From Molossus alvarezi (Eukaryota > Chordata > Mammalia > Chiroptera > Molossidae): a DNA stretch of 64,000 nucleotides. Numbering within the stretch: the stretch's first letter is position 1; each line of letters begins with the position of its first letter. The translations under genes were made by a program, and so were the position numbers. Shown here piece after piece: positions 47,911-59,045 of this stretch. The notes below the pieces were generated by a model that worked only from the letters and a program-made list of their open reading frames with translations, searched no databases and had not been told where the DNA came from. The stretch spans positions 62,001 through 126,000 of the forward strand of contig JBAWUJ010000077.1 of the NCBI GenBank assembly GCA_037176705.1. The letters run 5' to 3'.

Positions 47911-48868
47911 ATGTTCCTAATTAATTTACTATCTATAATTATTTTTTATTTTACTAGCCATAGCATTTCTAATCCTCATTGAATAAAAAATCCTAGGCTA
48001 TATATAATTCCATTAAGACCCCAACATTGTAGATCCCCATAGACTTCTTCAACCAATTGCCGATGCAGACGAATTATGTATTGAAGAACACCTACAACCT
48101 TTAACATCATCCACAACCATATTTATTATAGCACCAATTTTAGCCCTTACATTAGCCCTAACAATATGAATCTCCCTACTCATACCACACCCCCTAGTCA
48201 ACATAAATCTTGGTATCCTATTTACACTAGCCACATCAATGTAACCATATATGCTATTTTATAATCAGGATGAGCCTCAAATTCAAAATATGCATTAACT
48301 GATGCCCTATGAGCAGTAGCACATACAATCTGATATGAAGGAGCATTAGCTAGTATTTTACTATCAGTTATGCTTATAAATGGTTCCTTTACATTATCCA
48401 CACTCATTGTAACCCAAGAATACACCTGATTAATCTTTCTATCCTGACCCTTAGCCATAATATGATTCATCTCAACATTAGCTGAAACTAACCACGCTTC
48501 CTTCTATGTAAAAAAAAAAAAAAAAAAAATCAGAACTAGTTTTAGGTTTCAATGTTGAGTACCCTGAAGGTCCTTTTGCACTGTTCTTTCTTGGAGAATA
48601 CTCCAACACCATCATAATAAATATCTTAACAACAACTTTATTCTTAGGAGCCTATCACAACTCTATATTACCAGAACTCTATACAATTAATTTTGTAATC
48701 AAAACATTACTACTCACATCAACTTTCCTGTGAGTACAAGCATCTTATTTATAATTTTGTTATGACCAATACATCTTCTATGAAAAAATTCCCTATCATC
48801 AACAATAGCTTTATTTATATGACATGCATCAATACCTATTATTATGGCAAGTATTTCCCCACAAACAT
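47911..48868 (+). pseudogene. MT-ND1: NUMT ND1
   Basis: This is NADH dehydrogenase subunit 1. It starts ATGTTCCTAATTAATTTACT and has about the full length of 957 bases. GCAGACGAATTATGTATTGA is near 48065. A run of 20 A (48510-48529) replaces the bases just before TCAGAACTAG. Further stops are present. Confidence 0.93.
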
Positions 48869-49076
48869 AAGAAATATGTCTGATAAAAGAGTTACTTTGA
48901 TAGAGTAAATAATAGAAATTTAATCCTTTTTATTTCTAGAATTATAGAAATGGAACCTACTTTTAAGAATTCAAAAATCTTTGTGCTACCACATTACACT
49001 ATATTGTAGTAAGGTCAGCTAATTAAGCTATTAGGCCTATACTCCAAAAATGTTTGTTTATATTTTTCCCATTCTG
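48869..49076 (+). pseudogene. NUMT tRNA-Ile, tRNA-Gln (minus strand), tRNA-Met
   Basis: The IQM cluster is in the standard mammalian order: Ile at about 48869-48938, Gln on the minus strand at about 48940-49007, and Met at 49008-49076 (AGTAAGGTCAGCTAATTAAG). Confidence 0.88.
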
Positions 49077-49077
49077 A

Positions 49078-49796
49078 TAAATCCCCTAATTGTATCTGCC
49101 ATCATAGCCACCATTATCTTGGAAACACTTATTGTAATAACAAGCTCACAATGACTCATAATCTGAATCAGATTTGAAATGAATATACTAGCCATGATTC
49201 CTATACTAATAAAACAGCATAACCCATGATCCACAGAAGCAGCCACCAAATATTTCTTTATGCAAGCCACTGCCTCTATGCTTCTAATACTAACAGTTAT
49301 TAGTAACTTAATATAGTCAGGCCAATGAACTGTCATTAAATTATTTAACCCAACAACATCTATTATCATAACATTAGCAGTAACTATAAAATTAGGATTT
49401 GCTCCATTCTACTTCTGAGTCCCAGAAGTAGCTCAAGGAATCCCATAGCCATCCACCCTAATACTATTAACATGACAGAAACTAGTCTCCTTAACAGTCC
49501 TATATACAATCTCAACCATTATTAACCTAAACCTACTCTTAATAATATCATTAATATCTATTGCAATCAGAGGCTGAAAAGGATTAAACCAAACTCAAGT
49601 AGGTAAAATCATCTCTTATTTATCAATTGCCCACATAAAATAAATAACCATTATTCTAATCTATAATCCAACTATAAAAATATTAAATCTTGTAATCTAT
49701 ATTCTAATAACAACTACCATATTCGTACTATTTATAATTAATTCATTTACTACAACATGATCTTTATCAAATATATATAAAAAAATACCACTAATT
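49078..49796 (+). pseudogene. MT-ND2: NUMT ND2, 3'-truncated
   Basis: It starts ATAAATCCCCTAATTGTATC and runs about 720 of the usual 1,040 bases. It then ends where the right half of the interrupted LINE-1 begins. GGATTTGCTCCATTCTACTT (GFAPFYF) is near 49396. Confidence 0.92.
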
Positions 49797-50129
49797 ACAT
49801 GGATGGACCTGAAGAGTATTATGATAAGTGAAATAAGCCAACCAGAGAAAGACAAATATCACATGATCTCACTTATTTGTAGAATATAATTTAAAAAAAA
49901 AAACTGATGAACAGAATGGGCCCAGAGACATAGATGTGGGGTAGAGACTGACAAACCTCAAAAGCGAGAGTGGGGGAAGATAAGAGTTACACCACAGAAC
50001 TTATGTGCATGCATGCTTAAGCAATGGACATAGACAAATATGCTGAGGTATAAGGATTGGGAGGAGGGTGTCAATGGGGAAAAAACTAAACCACCTATAA
50101 CAAAAATAAATTAATCAAGGTAAAAAATA
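49797..50129 (+). mobile_element. LINE-1 3' end, right half split by the NUMT
   Basis: It begins ACATGGATGGACCTGAAGAG, the LINE-1 text that should follow 28869. It continues through the 3' UTR (ATGTGCATGCATGCTTAAGC) to the A-rich end. Confidence 0.88.
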
Positions 50130-50165
50130 AAAATGGGAAATTTTTTTTCAGAAAAAACTATCTTT

Positions 50166-50345
50166 TGCTCAGCTGGTGTGACTTAGTGTTTGAGCATCTA
50201 ACCATGCACCAAGTGGTTGCCTGTTCAATTCCCAGTCAGGGCACATGCCAGGCCTGACCTCAGTGGGTAGCTTGCAGGAGGTGGCCAATTGGTGTTCTCT
50301 CTCATCAATGTCTCTATTTCTCTCTAACATCAATAAAGAAATGTT
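50166..50345 (+). repeat. older bat tRNA-derived SINE
   Basis: The blocks are TTTGCTCAGCTGGTGTGACT, GGTTGCCTGTTCAATTCCCA, GTCAGGGCACATGCCAGGCC and CAATGTCTCTATTTCTCTC. It is of the same older class as 7546-7745. Confidence 0.8.
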
Positions 50346-50697
50346 ATAAAAACATAAAATATATATTTTTAAAAAACTATGTTGTGAGTTTATGAAAAAT
50401 AAATGTAGAGCCAAATAGCACCTGTACTTGATAACTCTTACAATTTTTTATACCAGGACTGACTTGTATCTTGAATTTAAACTCTTGCAACCTACAAAAA
50501 TTCAGCTAAAGAATGTCATGCAACCTTATTTTTCCTGAACCATAAAACACATAATACTTCAAAATTATCTTTTAAATCTTCTCATATAATATAACATCAT
50601 TTTATTTTAACTACCTATGCTTTATTCTCATTTTTATGTCTCAATGAATCAATATAGTCTACGACCTATGCATTTTCTCTTTTTTAGAAGAACAAAT
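50346..50697. other. unassigned AT-rich sequence
   Basis: I see no gene or repeat here. Confidence 0.4.
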
Positions 50698-50713
50698 AAA
50701 AATACCCATAGTA

Positions 50714-50962
50714 GCCCTGGCCGGTTTGGCTCAGCGGTTAAAGCGTCGGCCTGCGGTCCGGAGAGACCCAGGTTCGGTTCCCGCTAGGGGCACGTACCTC
50801 GGTTGCAGTTTGTCCCCGGCCCTGGCTGGTCGTGCGGGTGGCAGCCACTCGATGTGTCCCTTCACATTGATGTTTCTCTCTCTCTCTCTCTCTTCCTCTC
50901 TCTCCCTCCCACTCTATCTGAACAAAAAATGGAAAAATGTCCTCGGGTGAGGATAAAAAAAA
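50714..50962 (+). repeat. young Ves SINE
   Basis: A near-consensus full-length copy. The perfect 16-bp target duplication AAAAATACCCATAGTA lies at 50698-50713 and 50963-50978. Confidence 0.97.
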
Positions 50963-50978
50963 AAAAATACCCATAGTA

Positions 50979-51563
50979 TATCATCACATTAGCATTAAAC
51001 ATCTGAGATGTACTTAAACAATAGAGATGTACTTAAATCTTATCACCTTGTTTTTCCTCCTCCTTGTCATATTTTGATAGGTCTACTGAAGTCCCAGGGA
51101 AAATTAGAGTTCTCAAATTAACACATAACCTTTGCATCATGGAAAAAAACTGGAAGTACATTTCAAGAACTCAAACGTTATCAAGAATCCACTGAAAAGG
51201 AAACAGATTCAGTGATGGGAAAAAAATATTTATGTGATTCAGCAAGAGTTGTGGTCAGTGGGAAGATACAACATATTTGCTGCTTTAATGAATCATTTGG
51301 ACTCTCCAATCATAATGGAGGCAAATGAGCTCTAACAATGTTTTCCTAAACTTTTTCTTCTTCCATGGTTTGTTGCTGCTCTCTTTTGGACCATATCCTT
51401 ACCAGAAGCTATATTTAGTAGTTAAATGTACAAGCATTTTATAAACATGTAATATAATTATCAGTGAGACTTTCAAAGGAATTTTACAGGTGTCTTAGGT
51501 AAATGGAATATTATGGTTTACCACAAAACAATCAGACAATGCATCAGGAGTAAACTAACCCAT

Positions 51564-51594
<31 letters not shown>

Positions 51595-51640
51595 CAAACA
51601 CACACACATACATTCAAGAAGCTAGATCATTAGGAAAAAT
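50979..51640. other. unassigned sequence with a (CA)n tract
   Basis: I see no gene. An interrupted (CA)n microsatellite lies at 51563-51608. Confidence 0.6.
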
Positions 51641-53711
51641 AATATTTAGGGACAGAGCCTGGGAGCACCTGCTAGGTGGGTGACTGCCAGGCTGAATAAG
51701 TGGACACCAAGGGTCCCACCATAGCAACACCAAGAAAGCCAGCACTCAGGGCTGTACCCAACAGGTGGGGGCAATATGAGGTGACCCCACCCTTTCCACA
51801 TCTTGCCCTCACCTCCAGATTCAGGTCCTTCTGGCTGTACCACAGCCTGACCACAACGCGGCTCCTGGGACCAAGGGCACATAGAGGGGCCCAGTGCAGC
51901 CTGACATTGGGCCTGAAGAATCTTCCAGGCTGCAGAGGTGTGACAGCCTCTCTCCAGAAAGTCCCTCCAGGAGACACACCCTCAGGTGGTGCTGGGACAG
52001 GTGTAAGAACTCACCAGAGACATCTGAGCTGCTCCAAGTTAGCCCAGGGCCTGGAACCTACAGGAGCCCATAAGCCCCACCCCAGCGCCCACAACCTGGA
52101 ATGCCCCTGATTTCTATGTTCCCTGTGTATCCCCCCACCCTCCTCATGGCTCCATGTTAAGGTTTCTCACAACATGTACCTATTTTATTCCTGGTTTATT
52201 TTCAGGACCCTCTGTTGACTGTCCCGGACTTTGCATGCTGGGGATGATCACCTGGTAACTCCGTGTCCACAGGGTCACCATCCTTCTGACTGTCCGCTGT
52301 CTCTTCTCTCAGTGGTCCTCTGAGGGGTCACGTGATCTGCATTTTCGCGATATCACTCTTCTGTGTTCTCGCGATAGTCCCTGAATTGTCTCCATTTTCA
52401 GATTCTCCGGATAGTCTGCAGGTTGTTTACAACTTCTTTATTCTCCAGGTCTCTCCAGAGTTCTACTTTGGCTTTTTTAGTATTTTCCACATACTTTTTG
52501 ATCTATTTCATGTTTTCTCATGATATTTTCTCTATTTATTTTGTGTTTTGCATCCTCATAATAGTCCTAGATGTGTCTGCTCTCTGTGTAACCACAGGCA
52601 TCTCCTGATGGGCTTTTTTCTGCATTCTCCTGATTCTCACCATATTCAGTGTTCTCCCAGCATGGTCATGTGCTTTTCCTGTTTTTATGATCATGGTGCT
52701 CTGCTGATTCTCTTTGTGCTGTGCATTCTGGATAATCTCCTTTTCTTACCATGTTTGCATCGTCACCATTCTTGTACCATCACAAAGGGACCTGGATTTC
52801 TGGAATAATGTCTGATGTCGTATCCCTGGCCTTTCTTACTTACCAGAAGGTGAGCACAGGGAAGCATCATTGGGTAAAGGCAAGTCCCACCTGACGCACG
52901 TCTGAGCCTGTCCCCAAGGTCCTGGCAGGTATGGGCTCCAGGCACATGAAGAAAGATGAGTCCTCCCAGGACAGGGCATGCTGAGCGTGGGCTTTCTCTT
53001 CCTAGGCCTTGGGGCCTGGACCTGGGGCCTTGAGAGGACTGTGATGGAGTAGATTCAAACCTGGTTAGAGTCACTGATCTCTGTAAAATGGTAATAAGAC
53101 TAACACAGTGTCACTTGTTTTTGCACACCTCATGTTCCTCCTTTATTTTTCCTAATTCAGTTATAAAATAGTGTTGCTAAAGTTGTTTCTTTGTCTTGTC
53201 CCAGTATAATTAAGGGGTCTTCTTGTTCTAACAGGATATCACACTGTTTTTTTAAATGGAATCACTGTGTCATGTGCCCGGCTTCCTATAAGGTCTCTGG
53301 GGCCTTTCTCAGCTGGTTTCACTGGTGCACAGAGCTCCTTCAGCCCTCACAAGTTTCTAAAGTTCTCTCTATTCAAAGCTGAAATGAACCAATTACTCAT
53401 TAAAGTAGTGATAAAACTTGGAAATAATGCGTCAATATTTCTAAGAGTCATAATTGTAATATTCCTAGGAGTCTGTTGGTTCATGTAGAAATGTACTGAA
53501 TTGCCTAATGAACAAGAGTGCCATTTACAGGCTTACAGAAAAAGGTAAATAAGAGAAAGGTACACAATTGTAAAGTAAAACAATATCAGAAACCTGAGGT
53601 GATTATTAAGCTTAGACTTATGCCCTGGTAAAAACTGCATTTTAAGGGGTATATCTTTGTGAGAATTACAATTTTTAAAAATAATTACAAGTTTCTATTT
53701 CTAAAAAATAA
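51641..53711. other. unassigned, partly GC-rich sequence
   Basis: 51650-52130 is GC-rich with open frames on both strands, but no domain I can recognise. 52330-52800 shows loosely repeated text of the form TCTG.ATT.TC..GATA (see findings). The rest has no recognisable repeat. CACAGTG at 53104-53110 is not followed by a proper spacer and nonamer. Confidence 0.4.
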
Positions 53712-54045
53712 AAAGGTGTACATACAGTATCACTCATCATTAGGGAAATGCAAAGCAAAACCACAATGAAGTATTACCTCACACCTGGAGAGCCTGCCAT
53801 CAGAAAGGCAAGAGGTGAGAGGTGTGAAGGGTGTGGAGAGAAGAGGACCCTTGGGCACTGTTGGCGGGAATGTAAATGTGTATGACCACCATGGAGATTC
53901 CTCAAAATCAAAACGATATGGTCCAGCAGGATCTCAATGAGAGACCTGTAGTCCCATGCTCACTGAGGCACATTCATGTAGCCAGGACATAAAAACATCT
54001 GAAATGTCCATCAGTGGATGAATGAATTTCATAACCTTTGAAATG
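53712..54045 (+). mobile_element. old LINE-1 ORF2 3' relic
   Basis: ATCATTAGGGAAATGCAAAG, CACAATGAAGTATTACCTCA and GGTGTGGAGAGAAGAGGA are diverged ORF2 C-terminal text. It is older than the bat LINE-1 copies nearby. Confidence 0.8.
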
Positions 54046-54316
54046 GTCAGTGTTTTTATGAAGCCATTAGTTCACAGCCCAGGGTAACCCACAGGCTGAT
54101 GGCTTTCCCACTGCTCTGGGAGACTGTGCAGCTAGATGCAGATACAGGACCAGAGGAGCTCAGTCTTGGGGCAATAGTTGGGATATAAATGGGAATATAA
54201 TAAATACCTTTTATGTTAGATTGACTCTCATTGTTGACAAGATAATCACTTAGAAATGTCCTATAAATTGAATTATATAAATTCATAAAGGTTATTGGTC
54301 AGGACAAAATTTAAAA
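54046..54316. other. unassigned sequence upstream of the MTCH1 pseudogene
   Basis: I see no gene or repeat in it. Confidence 0.4.
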
Positions 54317-54336
54317 TAAAATAGAAGGCATTTGCA

Positions 54337-56109
54337 ATGACGTCATTGCCCAGCTCCATGGACATGGAAGTGGTGATCTGGGCTTGCGGAGGGCAGTGCC
54401 TCAAACTGGGAGGTGCCACAGGCAGTGGGATGCAGTTTTCTGTCCACTGCCTGGGCAATGAGTCCCAGAGCTGGGGCTACTGGGACAACCCCTGGATGAC
54501 CAATGCTCTTCTCATGGCTCTGGACACAGGCCTGAGTGTCCTCTGCCATCCATTGCTCTGTGTGCAACTGCTCAACCAGGTGAGTCCTGAGCTGATGCCA
54601 CCACCAAGGAGACACATGCACTGGGGAGTAAAGGCCTCTCTCTGCCAGCTCCATCCCCATTGCCAAGTACTTAGTGCAAACAAATGGGGAGACAGGGCTG
54701 CTGAACAACTTGAGCCCTCTCTTCACTCTCTTCACCAGGACCCAAGACAGCATGAAAAAGGTGGTTGTTTTTTTAATGACATTGAGAAGTTTTCTAACAA
54801 AGATGACATAAAGGCTGCTCTGAGAAAAGTGGAGAAGGAGACTTCTAGGAGATGGAGATGTCATGCTTGTCCCACATGCTGGCCCACCCCTGACATCATC
54901 TTAATTCATCACATGGTCCGGTCTGTTAAAGGAGAGGCCAGGTGTAGTGGTGTGCTGAGCTCCACTGGGAAGACTTTCAAAGAGGAGCTGCCAAGATCCT
55001 TTTCTGGCCTAATTGGTCAACAGCTGGGAGATTTGGTGTCTCCCTGGGGCCTTAACCTGCTGACCCACTTTATTAAAGCCTACCTGGTGAATGAGAGCTT
55101 CGGCCAGGCCCCAGGCATCTGGAGCTACATCAGTGGTGGTGTGGATGTCAGTGAGCATGCTGATCTACCCTTTCTGTGAATCCAGTGATCTCATGGTTAT
55201 GAACCACTGTGGTGGCAGGCAAGACTCTGCACCTTTTCTGATGTTCACATCCTGAATGCACTGCTGGGAGCACCTGAGTGTGTAGGGCCAGCTCTTCCCA
55301 GCTCCAGCCTGCTCCTCCACTGGGTGTCATCAGGATCATGCTTTCCCTGGAGTGACCTTAATCACTAAAAATGCCCTCTCAGCCTGGCTGCTGTGGGTGA
55401 GGCCTGATCATCTTCAACTTGTAAGATGATGCCAACCCAGTGACACCAAATGTGTTCCAGCCCAGCTGCGCTTGGGTGTTCACGTTTGCTGTGTGTGTCC
55501 CAAAGCTGGGTAGGGTAAGAGTGAGGCCATGCCCAGGGCATTGGTCAGCTGCTTACCTGGGGAAGGTGGAGTGGGCTGGACCACTGGGGAAGAATCCCCA
55601 TACTTTGTGATTTGCTGAATCTGACTTGTGCTGGCTGCCAGAGAAGGGCTTGTGGACACCCAGGTCAGATGGAAAAAGGGTCCTGGTGTCACATCCCACC
55701 ACACACACTCATCAGCCCCAGCTCTTACCCTGCATCCTAGGCTGGCAGCACCGCTCTCCTCTTGTAAGGAGGATGTAACCCCCTTTCATAATCCACCCTT
55801 CAGTCCCTGCTTGTGCTAGGAAGAGGGTGGTAGGTTGTGCCTTTGTTTATCTCAACGCTACTTTTCTGATACCAAGACAGCATCTTCTAAATGGGAAGTC
55901 ATGTGACCACTAAGAATGTGTTCCCTCATCAAGTGCCCATCTGTGTACTGTGGACACCTCATGTGCAGGGTCAGGTTACCTGTGCAGTTGCAAACACCCA
56001 GACATTATATCAGTGTTTCTTGTTCCACCCATTTTAAAGCTTCTGATATGATTTGACCCTTCTTTTTTCCCAAATAAATGTATTGATGGTGATCTGGGAA
56101 AAGATAACA
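54337..56109 (+). pseudogene. MTCH1P: processed pseudogene of MTCH1
   Basis: MTCH1 is a SLC25-related protein of the outer mitochondrial membrane. Conceptual translation matches what I know of it in order. Near the start EVVIWACGG recalls its N-terminus. ALDTGLSVLCHPLLCVQLL is the first carrier-like helix. SNKDDIKAALRKVEKETS is near 54795, CSGVLSSTGKTFKEE near 54943, and NLLTHFIKAYLV near 55060. The C-terminal VSSGSCF region ends in TGA at 55353-55355, reached after a one-base loss. There are no introns. Two frame changes (about 54580 and 54760) and a stop at 55177 inactivate it. The 3' UTR ends with AATAAA (56073-56078). A 20-bp target duplication with three mismatches flanks it (54317-54336 and 56110-56129). 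Together these show LINE-1-driven retroposition. Confidence 0.87.
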
Positions 56110-56129
56110 TAAAATAGGAAGCATCTGCA

Positions 56130-56860
56130 CATAATTAGTAACTGAGATCATGTAACAGTTTTGTTTGCACATCTACAGCTGAAGAAAATGTTGTTCTCCA
56201 TTTTCAGAAATGATGTTTGCCTGTATGAAAGTCTCACTTAGCAGCTGCCTTTTTCCTTGGTTCTCCTTGCTCTTTCTTCTCTTTCTCCTCCAGGCCCCAG
56301 TCGTGCCTGCTCTGCCTGCCCCACATCCAGTCTTTATCTCTGCCCTTAGGAGGCTGCCCAGAGTGCTGCTGCCTTCTTTTCCTCCAGCCCTGCCATCCGT
56401 GGAACTCAGTTCAGCCCGTCCCCATCATCCTGCTAGAGAAGAATGAGTGTACATCATTATGTATGGTTGTTAGACTACATGCAAAAAGAATAAAGTTTCT
56501 TTCTCCACTTCTCAAAAATACTTGACACGTGTCATGTTTGTGACTTTTCATAGGTTTTTCTGTTTCCCCAGTTCTAGAACTAAGGTATTTTTCAAAACTC
56601 TGATGCTCTCTATAATGAGGATTGTATTTCCCAACCACCGGAAGCCCTGTTTATGACAGTGACTCTAATAAGCATGTGTGGATTAGGTGGCTTTCCACAA
56701 AATGTCACTGACATTTTAAATCATCAGGATGCAGAATGTTGTCTAAATAATGACAGAAAACTTTTCTCATGATGTTAAAATCTTTTGTCATGTGTTATTT
56801 ATTTGTACTATTGTACTTCAAGGGTAAATCTGCTTAACTTTTTAAAAGTTTCTCTATTAA
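56130..56860. other. unassigned sequence
   Basis: The open frame at 56210-56446 has a hydrophobic, Pro/Leu-rich reading without a domain. I take it as chance. Confidence 0.4.
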
Positions 56861-57795
56861 AAATCTTAATACTGCTAGTGCTCATACAACTGAATAAAAG
56901 GAAGACAAAGAACCCAATTAAAAAATAGGTAGAAGAACTAAATAGACACCTCTCCAAACATGACATACAAAGGGCTAAGAGACATATGAAGAAATGCTCA
57001 ATGTCACTAATCATCAGAGAGATACAAATTAAAATAACAATAATGTATCACCTCACACCTGTCAGAATAGCCACCATCAACAAATCATCAAACAACAGGT
57101 GTAGGCAAAGTTGTGGAGAAAAGGGGACTCTAGTACACTGCTGGTGGGAATGCAGACTGGTGCAGCCACTATGGAAAACAAGATGGTGTTACCCAAAAAA
57201 TTAAAAATTTAACTGCCATTTGACCCAGTGATCCCACCTCTAGGAATATACCCTAAGAAGCCTGAAACACCAATCAGAAAGAATGTATGTGCCCCCATGT
57301 TTATAACAGCACTATTTACAGTAGCTAAGATCTGGAAACAGTTCAAATGTCCATCAGCAGACAATGGATTAAAGAGCTGTGGTACATATATATAATGGAG
57401 TACTATGCAGCTGTATAAAACAAACAAACAAACAAACAAACAAACAAAACTCTTATCCTTTGAGACGACATGGAGGAACCTGGAAAGTATTACCCTAAGT
57501 GAAACAACCCAAACAGAGAAAGACAAGTATTATATAATCTCACTTGTTTGTGGAATATAATGAACATAACAGTCTGAACAATCGAGTAGTTTCAGAGACA
57601 TGGAAATGGGGTATAGACTGACAATGCCCAGAAGAGGGGGTGGTGGGGGAGAAATAAACCACAGAGCTTATATGCATGTATGCATGAACAATGGACATGG
57701 ACAACAAAGCAGGGGACAGGGCAGGGAGGGCAGAGAGGAGGGAATCAGTGAAGGAAAAGTAGAAACATCTGTAACAAAAATAAATTAATTTAAAA
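56861..57795 (+). mobile_element. 5'-truncated LINE-1
   Basis: It starts within ORF2 (AACCCAATTAAAAAATAGG near 56911) and continues to the 3' UTR and an AAATTAATTT end. A (CAAA)n expansion at 57418-57449 replaces the AAGAAAG stretch present in the other copies. Confidence 0.92.
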
Positions 57796-58490
57796 AAGAA
57801 TAATACTTATTGTTCATACTAATAACTTTTACAGTGTCGTGATTTTTGCCTTTTTTTAAAAAACATTCATCTTTTTTTGGTGATGGAGACTCTTAGTGTT
57901 TATATGCAAATTAACCAGTATTAGATAAAAACGTTCAGTAAGTATTTTACAAATATGGACATTTACATTTTTAGAAATTTGGAAGTATTCATTTTTGAAA
58001 AATATTCTTGTTGATTTTTTTATTCATTGTACTGACTTTGCTTTAACAGCAGAAATTTGGTGATGTATCACCTGTTGAGCAGCATCTAAGCTGGAGACAC
58101 AGAGTGTGTTCACCTGCTCTGGTCTCTCCCTTCTCTTCTGGGAGCTGAGCAACGGCTCTATGGTGAGCATCACACTCCCTGAAATTGCCACATCTGAATT
58201 CAGTACAATTGAGCACCAAGCATGAATTGTGTGTATTCTTCCTTTGACTTGAAAGATTTGAGTCATGGCTGGTTTGTGTTAGTAACTGGTATGAAATGTG
58301 TGCCCTCTGCTTCTCTATGGCAGAACCGGGCCTGTGTCTTGAGGGTGGGGCCTTCACAGATTACCTTTCAGTTGTGGAAAAGACTGGGAGACAGACAGGT
58401 GACAGCAACACTTTATATGAGAAAATATTAGGAGCCATGGAGGAAACAGACCTAGCTGATGTGACCAGGGAAGAATGAGGACTATGTGGG
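57796..58490. other. unassigned sequence
   Basis: Open frames at 58024-58478 on both strands carry no domain I recognise. Confidence 0.4.
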
Positions 58491-58820
58491 TTTTCTCTTG
58501 TGCCCTAACAAATGACCTCAAAGGAAGTGGCTTACACCAAAAAGTGTGTGATCACAGGTGCCGTGGAGCAGAAACTAGTTGGTTCCTTAACCTGCACCAC
58601 TCCTCATGCCCTGCTTGAGGGGGCTCACAGCATCTGCTTCTATGGGACAGTTCCCTTCCATGTCCCTACCAAAGCCACTCCCAGCTTCTAGGGGCTGCCC
58701 ACAGACCTTGGCTCATGGTCATTTTATCCAGCCCACAAGCCAGCAACATGAGTTGCTTTTTTCTCAGCATTTCTGACCCACCCACTGAACACCGTTCCCA
58801 CCTTCAGAAACACCTAGTTA
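58491..58820. repeat. possible old interspersed repeat
   Basis: Phrases such as CCCTAACAAATGACC, AGTGGCTTACACC and CTTCTAGGGGCTGCCCACAG resemble a common ancient mammalian repeat. I cannot assign the family. Confidence 0.3.
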
Positions 58821-58827
58821 CCTTGCC

Positions 58828-59045
58828 CTGGACAGGTGGCTAACTGAGTTGGAACATTGTCCCATAAACCAAAAGGTGATGTGTTTAATTTTTAGTCAGA
58901 GCAAATATCTAGGTTGTGGGATTTATCCCCAGTCAGGGCACATATGAAAGAAAACAGATCAATGTTTCTGTCTCATATCAATGGTTTTCAATTTCTCTCA
59001 AATCAATAAATATATCCTCAGGTGAGAATTAAAAGACAAAGGAAA
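58828..59045 (+). repeat. older bat SINE, shared with the duplication at 11219
   Basis: It has the head GCCCTGGACAGGTGGCTAAC, the block ATCTAGGTTGTGGGATTTAT, GATCAATGTTTCTGTCTCAT and the tail ATATATCCTCAGGTGAG. Confidence 0.8.

Larger units (their letters stand above)
28870..49796 (+). other. large nuclear mitochondrial insertion (NUMT)
   Basis: Mitochondrial genes follow each other in the standard mammalian order from tRNA-Asp to ND2, with ND6, tRNA-Glu, tRNA-Pro and tRNA-Gln on the minus strand as in real mtDNA. All protein genes are broken by stops or indels even under the mitochondrial code. The block is flanked by the two halves of one LINE-1 and interrupted by nuclear SINEs, a HAL1 complex and an LTR. 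It is therefore nuclear and not a mitochondrial contig. After removing the insertions (about 5 kb), some 16 kb is mitochondrial, including a 2.57-kb tandem duplication. Missing from the circle is the arc from late ND2 through COX1 to tRNA-Asp. Confidence 0.97.

Noticed and set aside
28870..49796. Real mitochondrial contig or contamination
   Set aside because: All genes are broken, the block is flanked by halves of a nuclear LINE-1, and it carries SINE, HAL1 and LTR insertions with target duplications.
51700..52110. 136-codon open frame in GC-rich DNA
   Set aside because: There is no recognisable domain, and similar frames occur on the other strand. GC-rich composition explains it.
53104..53135. 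Possible recombination signal starting CACAGTG
   Set aside because: A T-rich stretch follows (CTTGTTTTTGC), but no nonamer lies at 12 or 23 bases and no V or J coding text is beside it.
54337..55179. 280-codon open frame as a novel gene
   Set aside because: It matches MTCH1 in separate pieces with frame changes, lacks introns and is flanked by a target duplication, so it is a retropseudogene.
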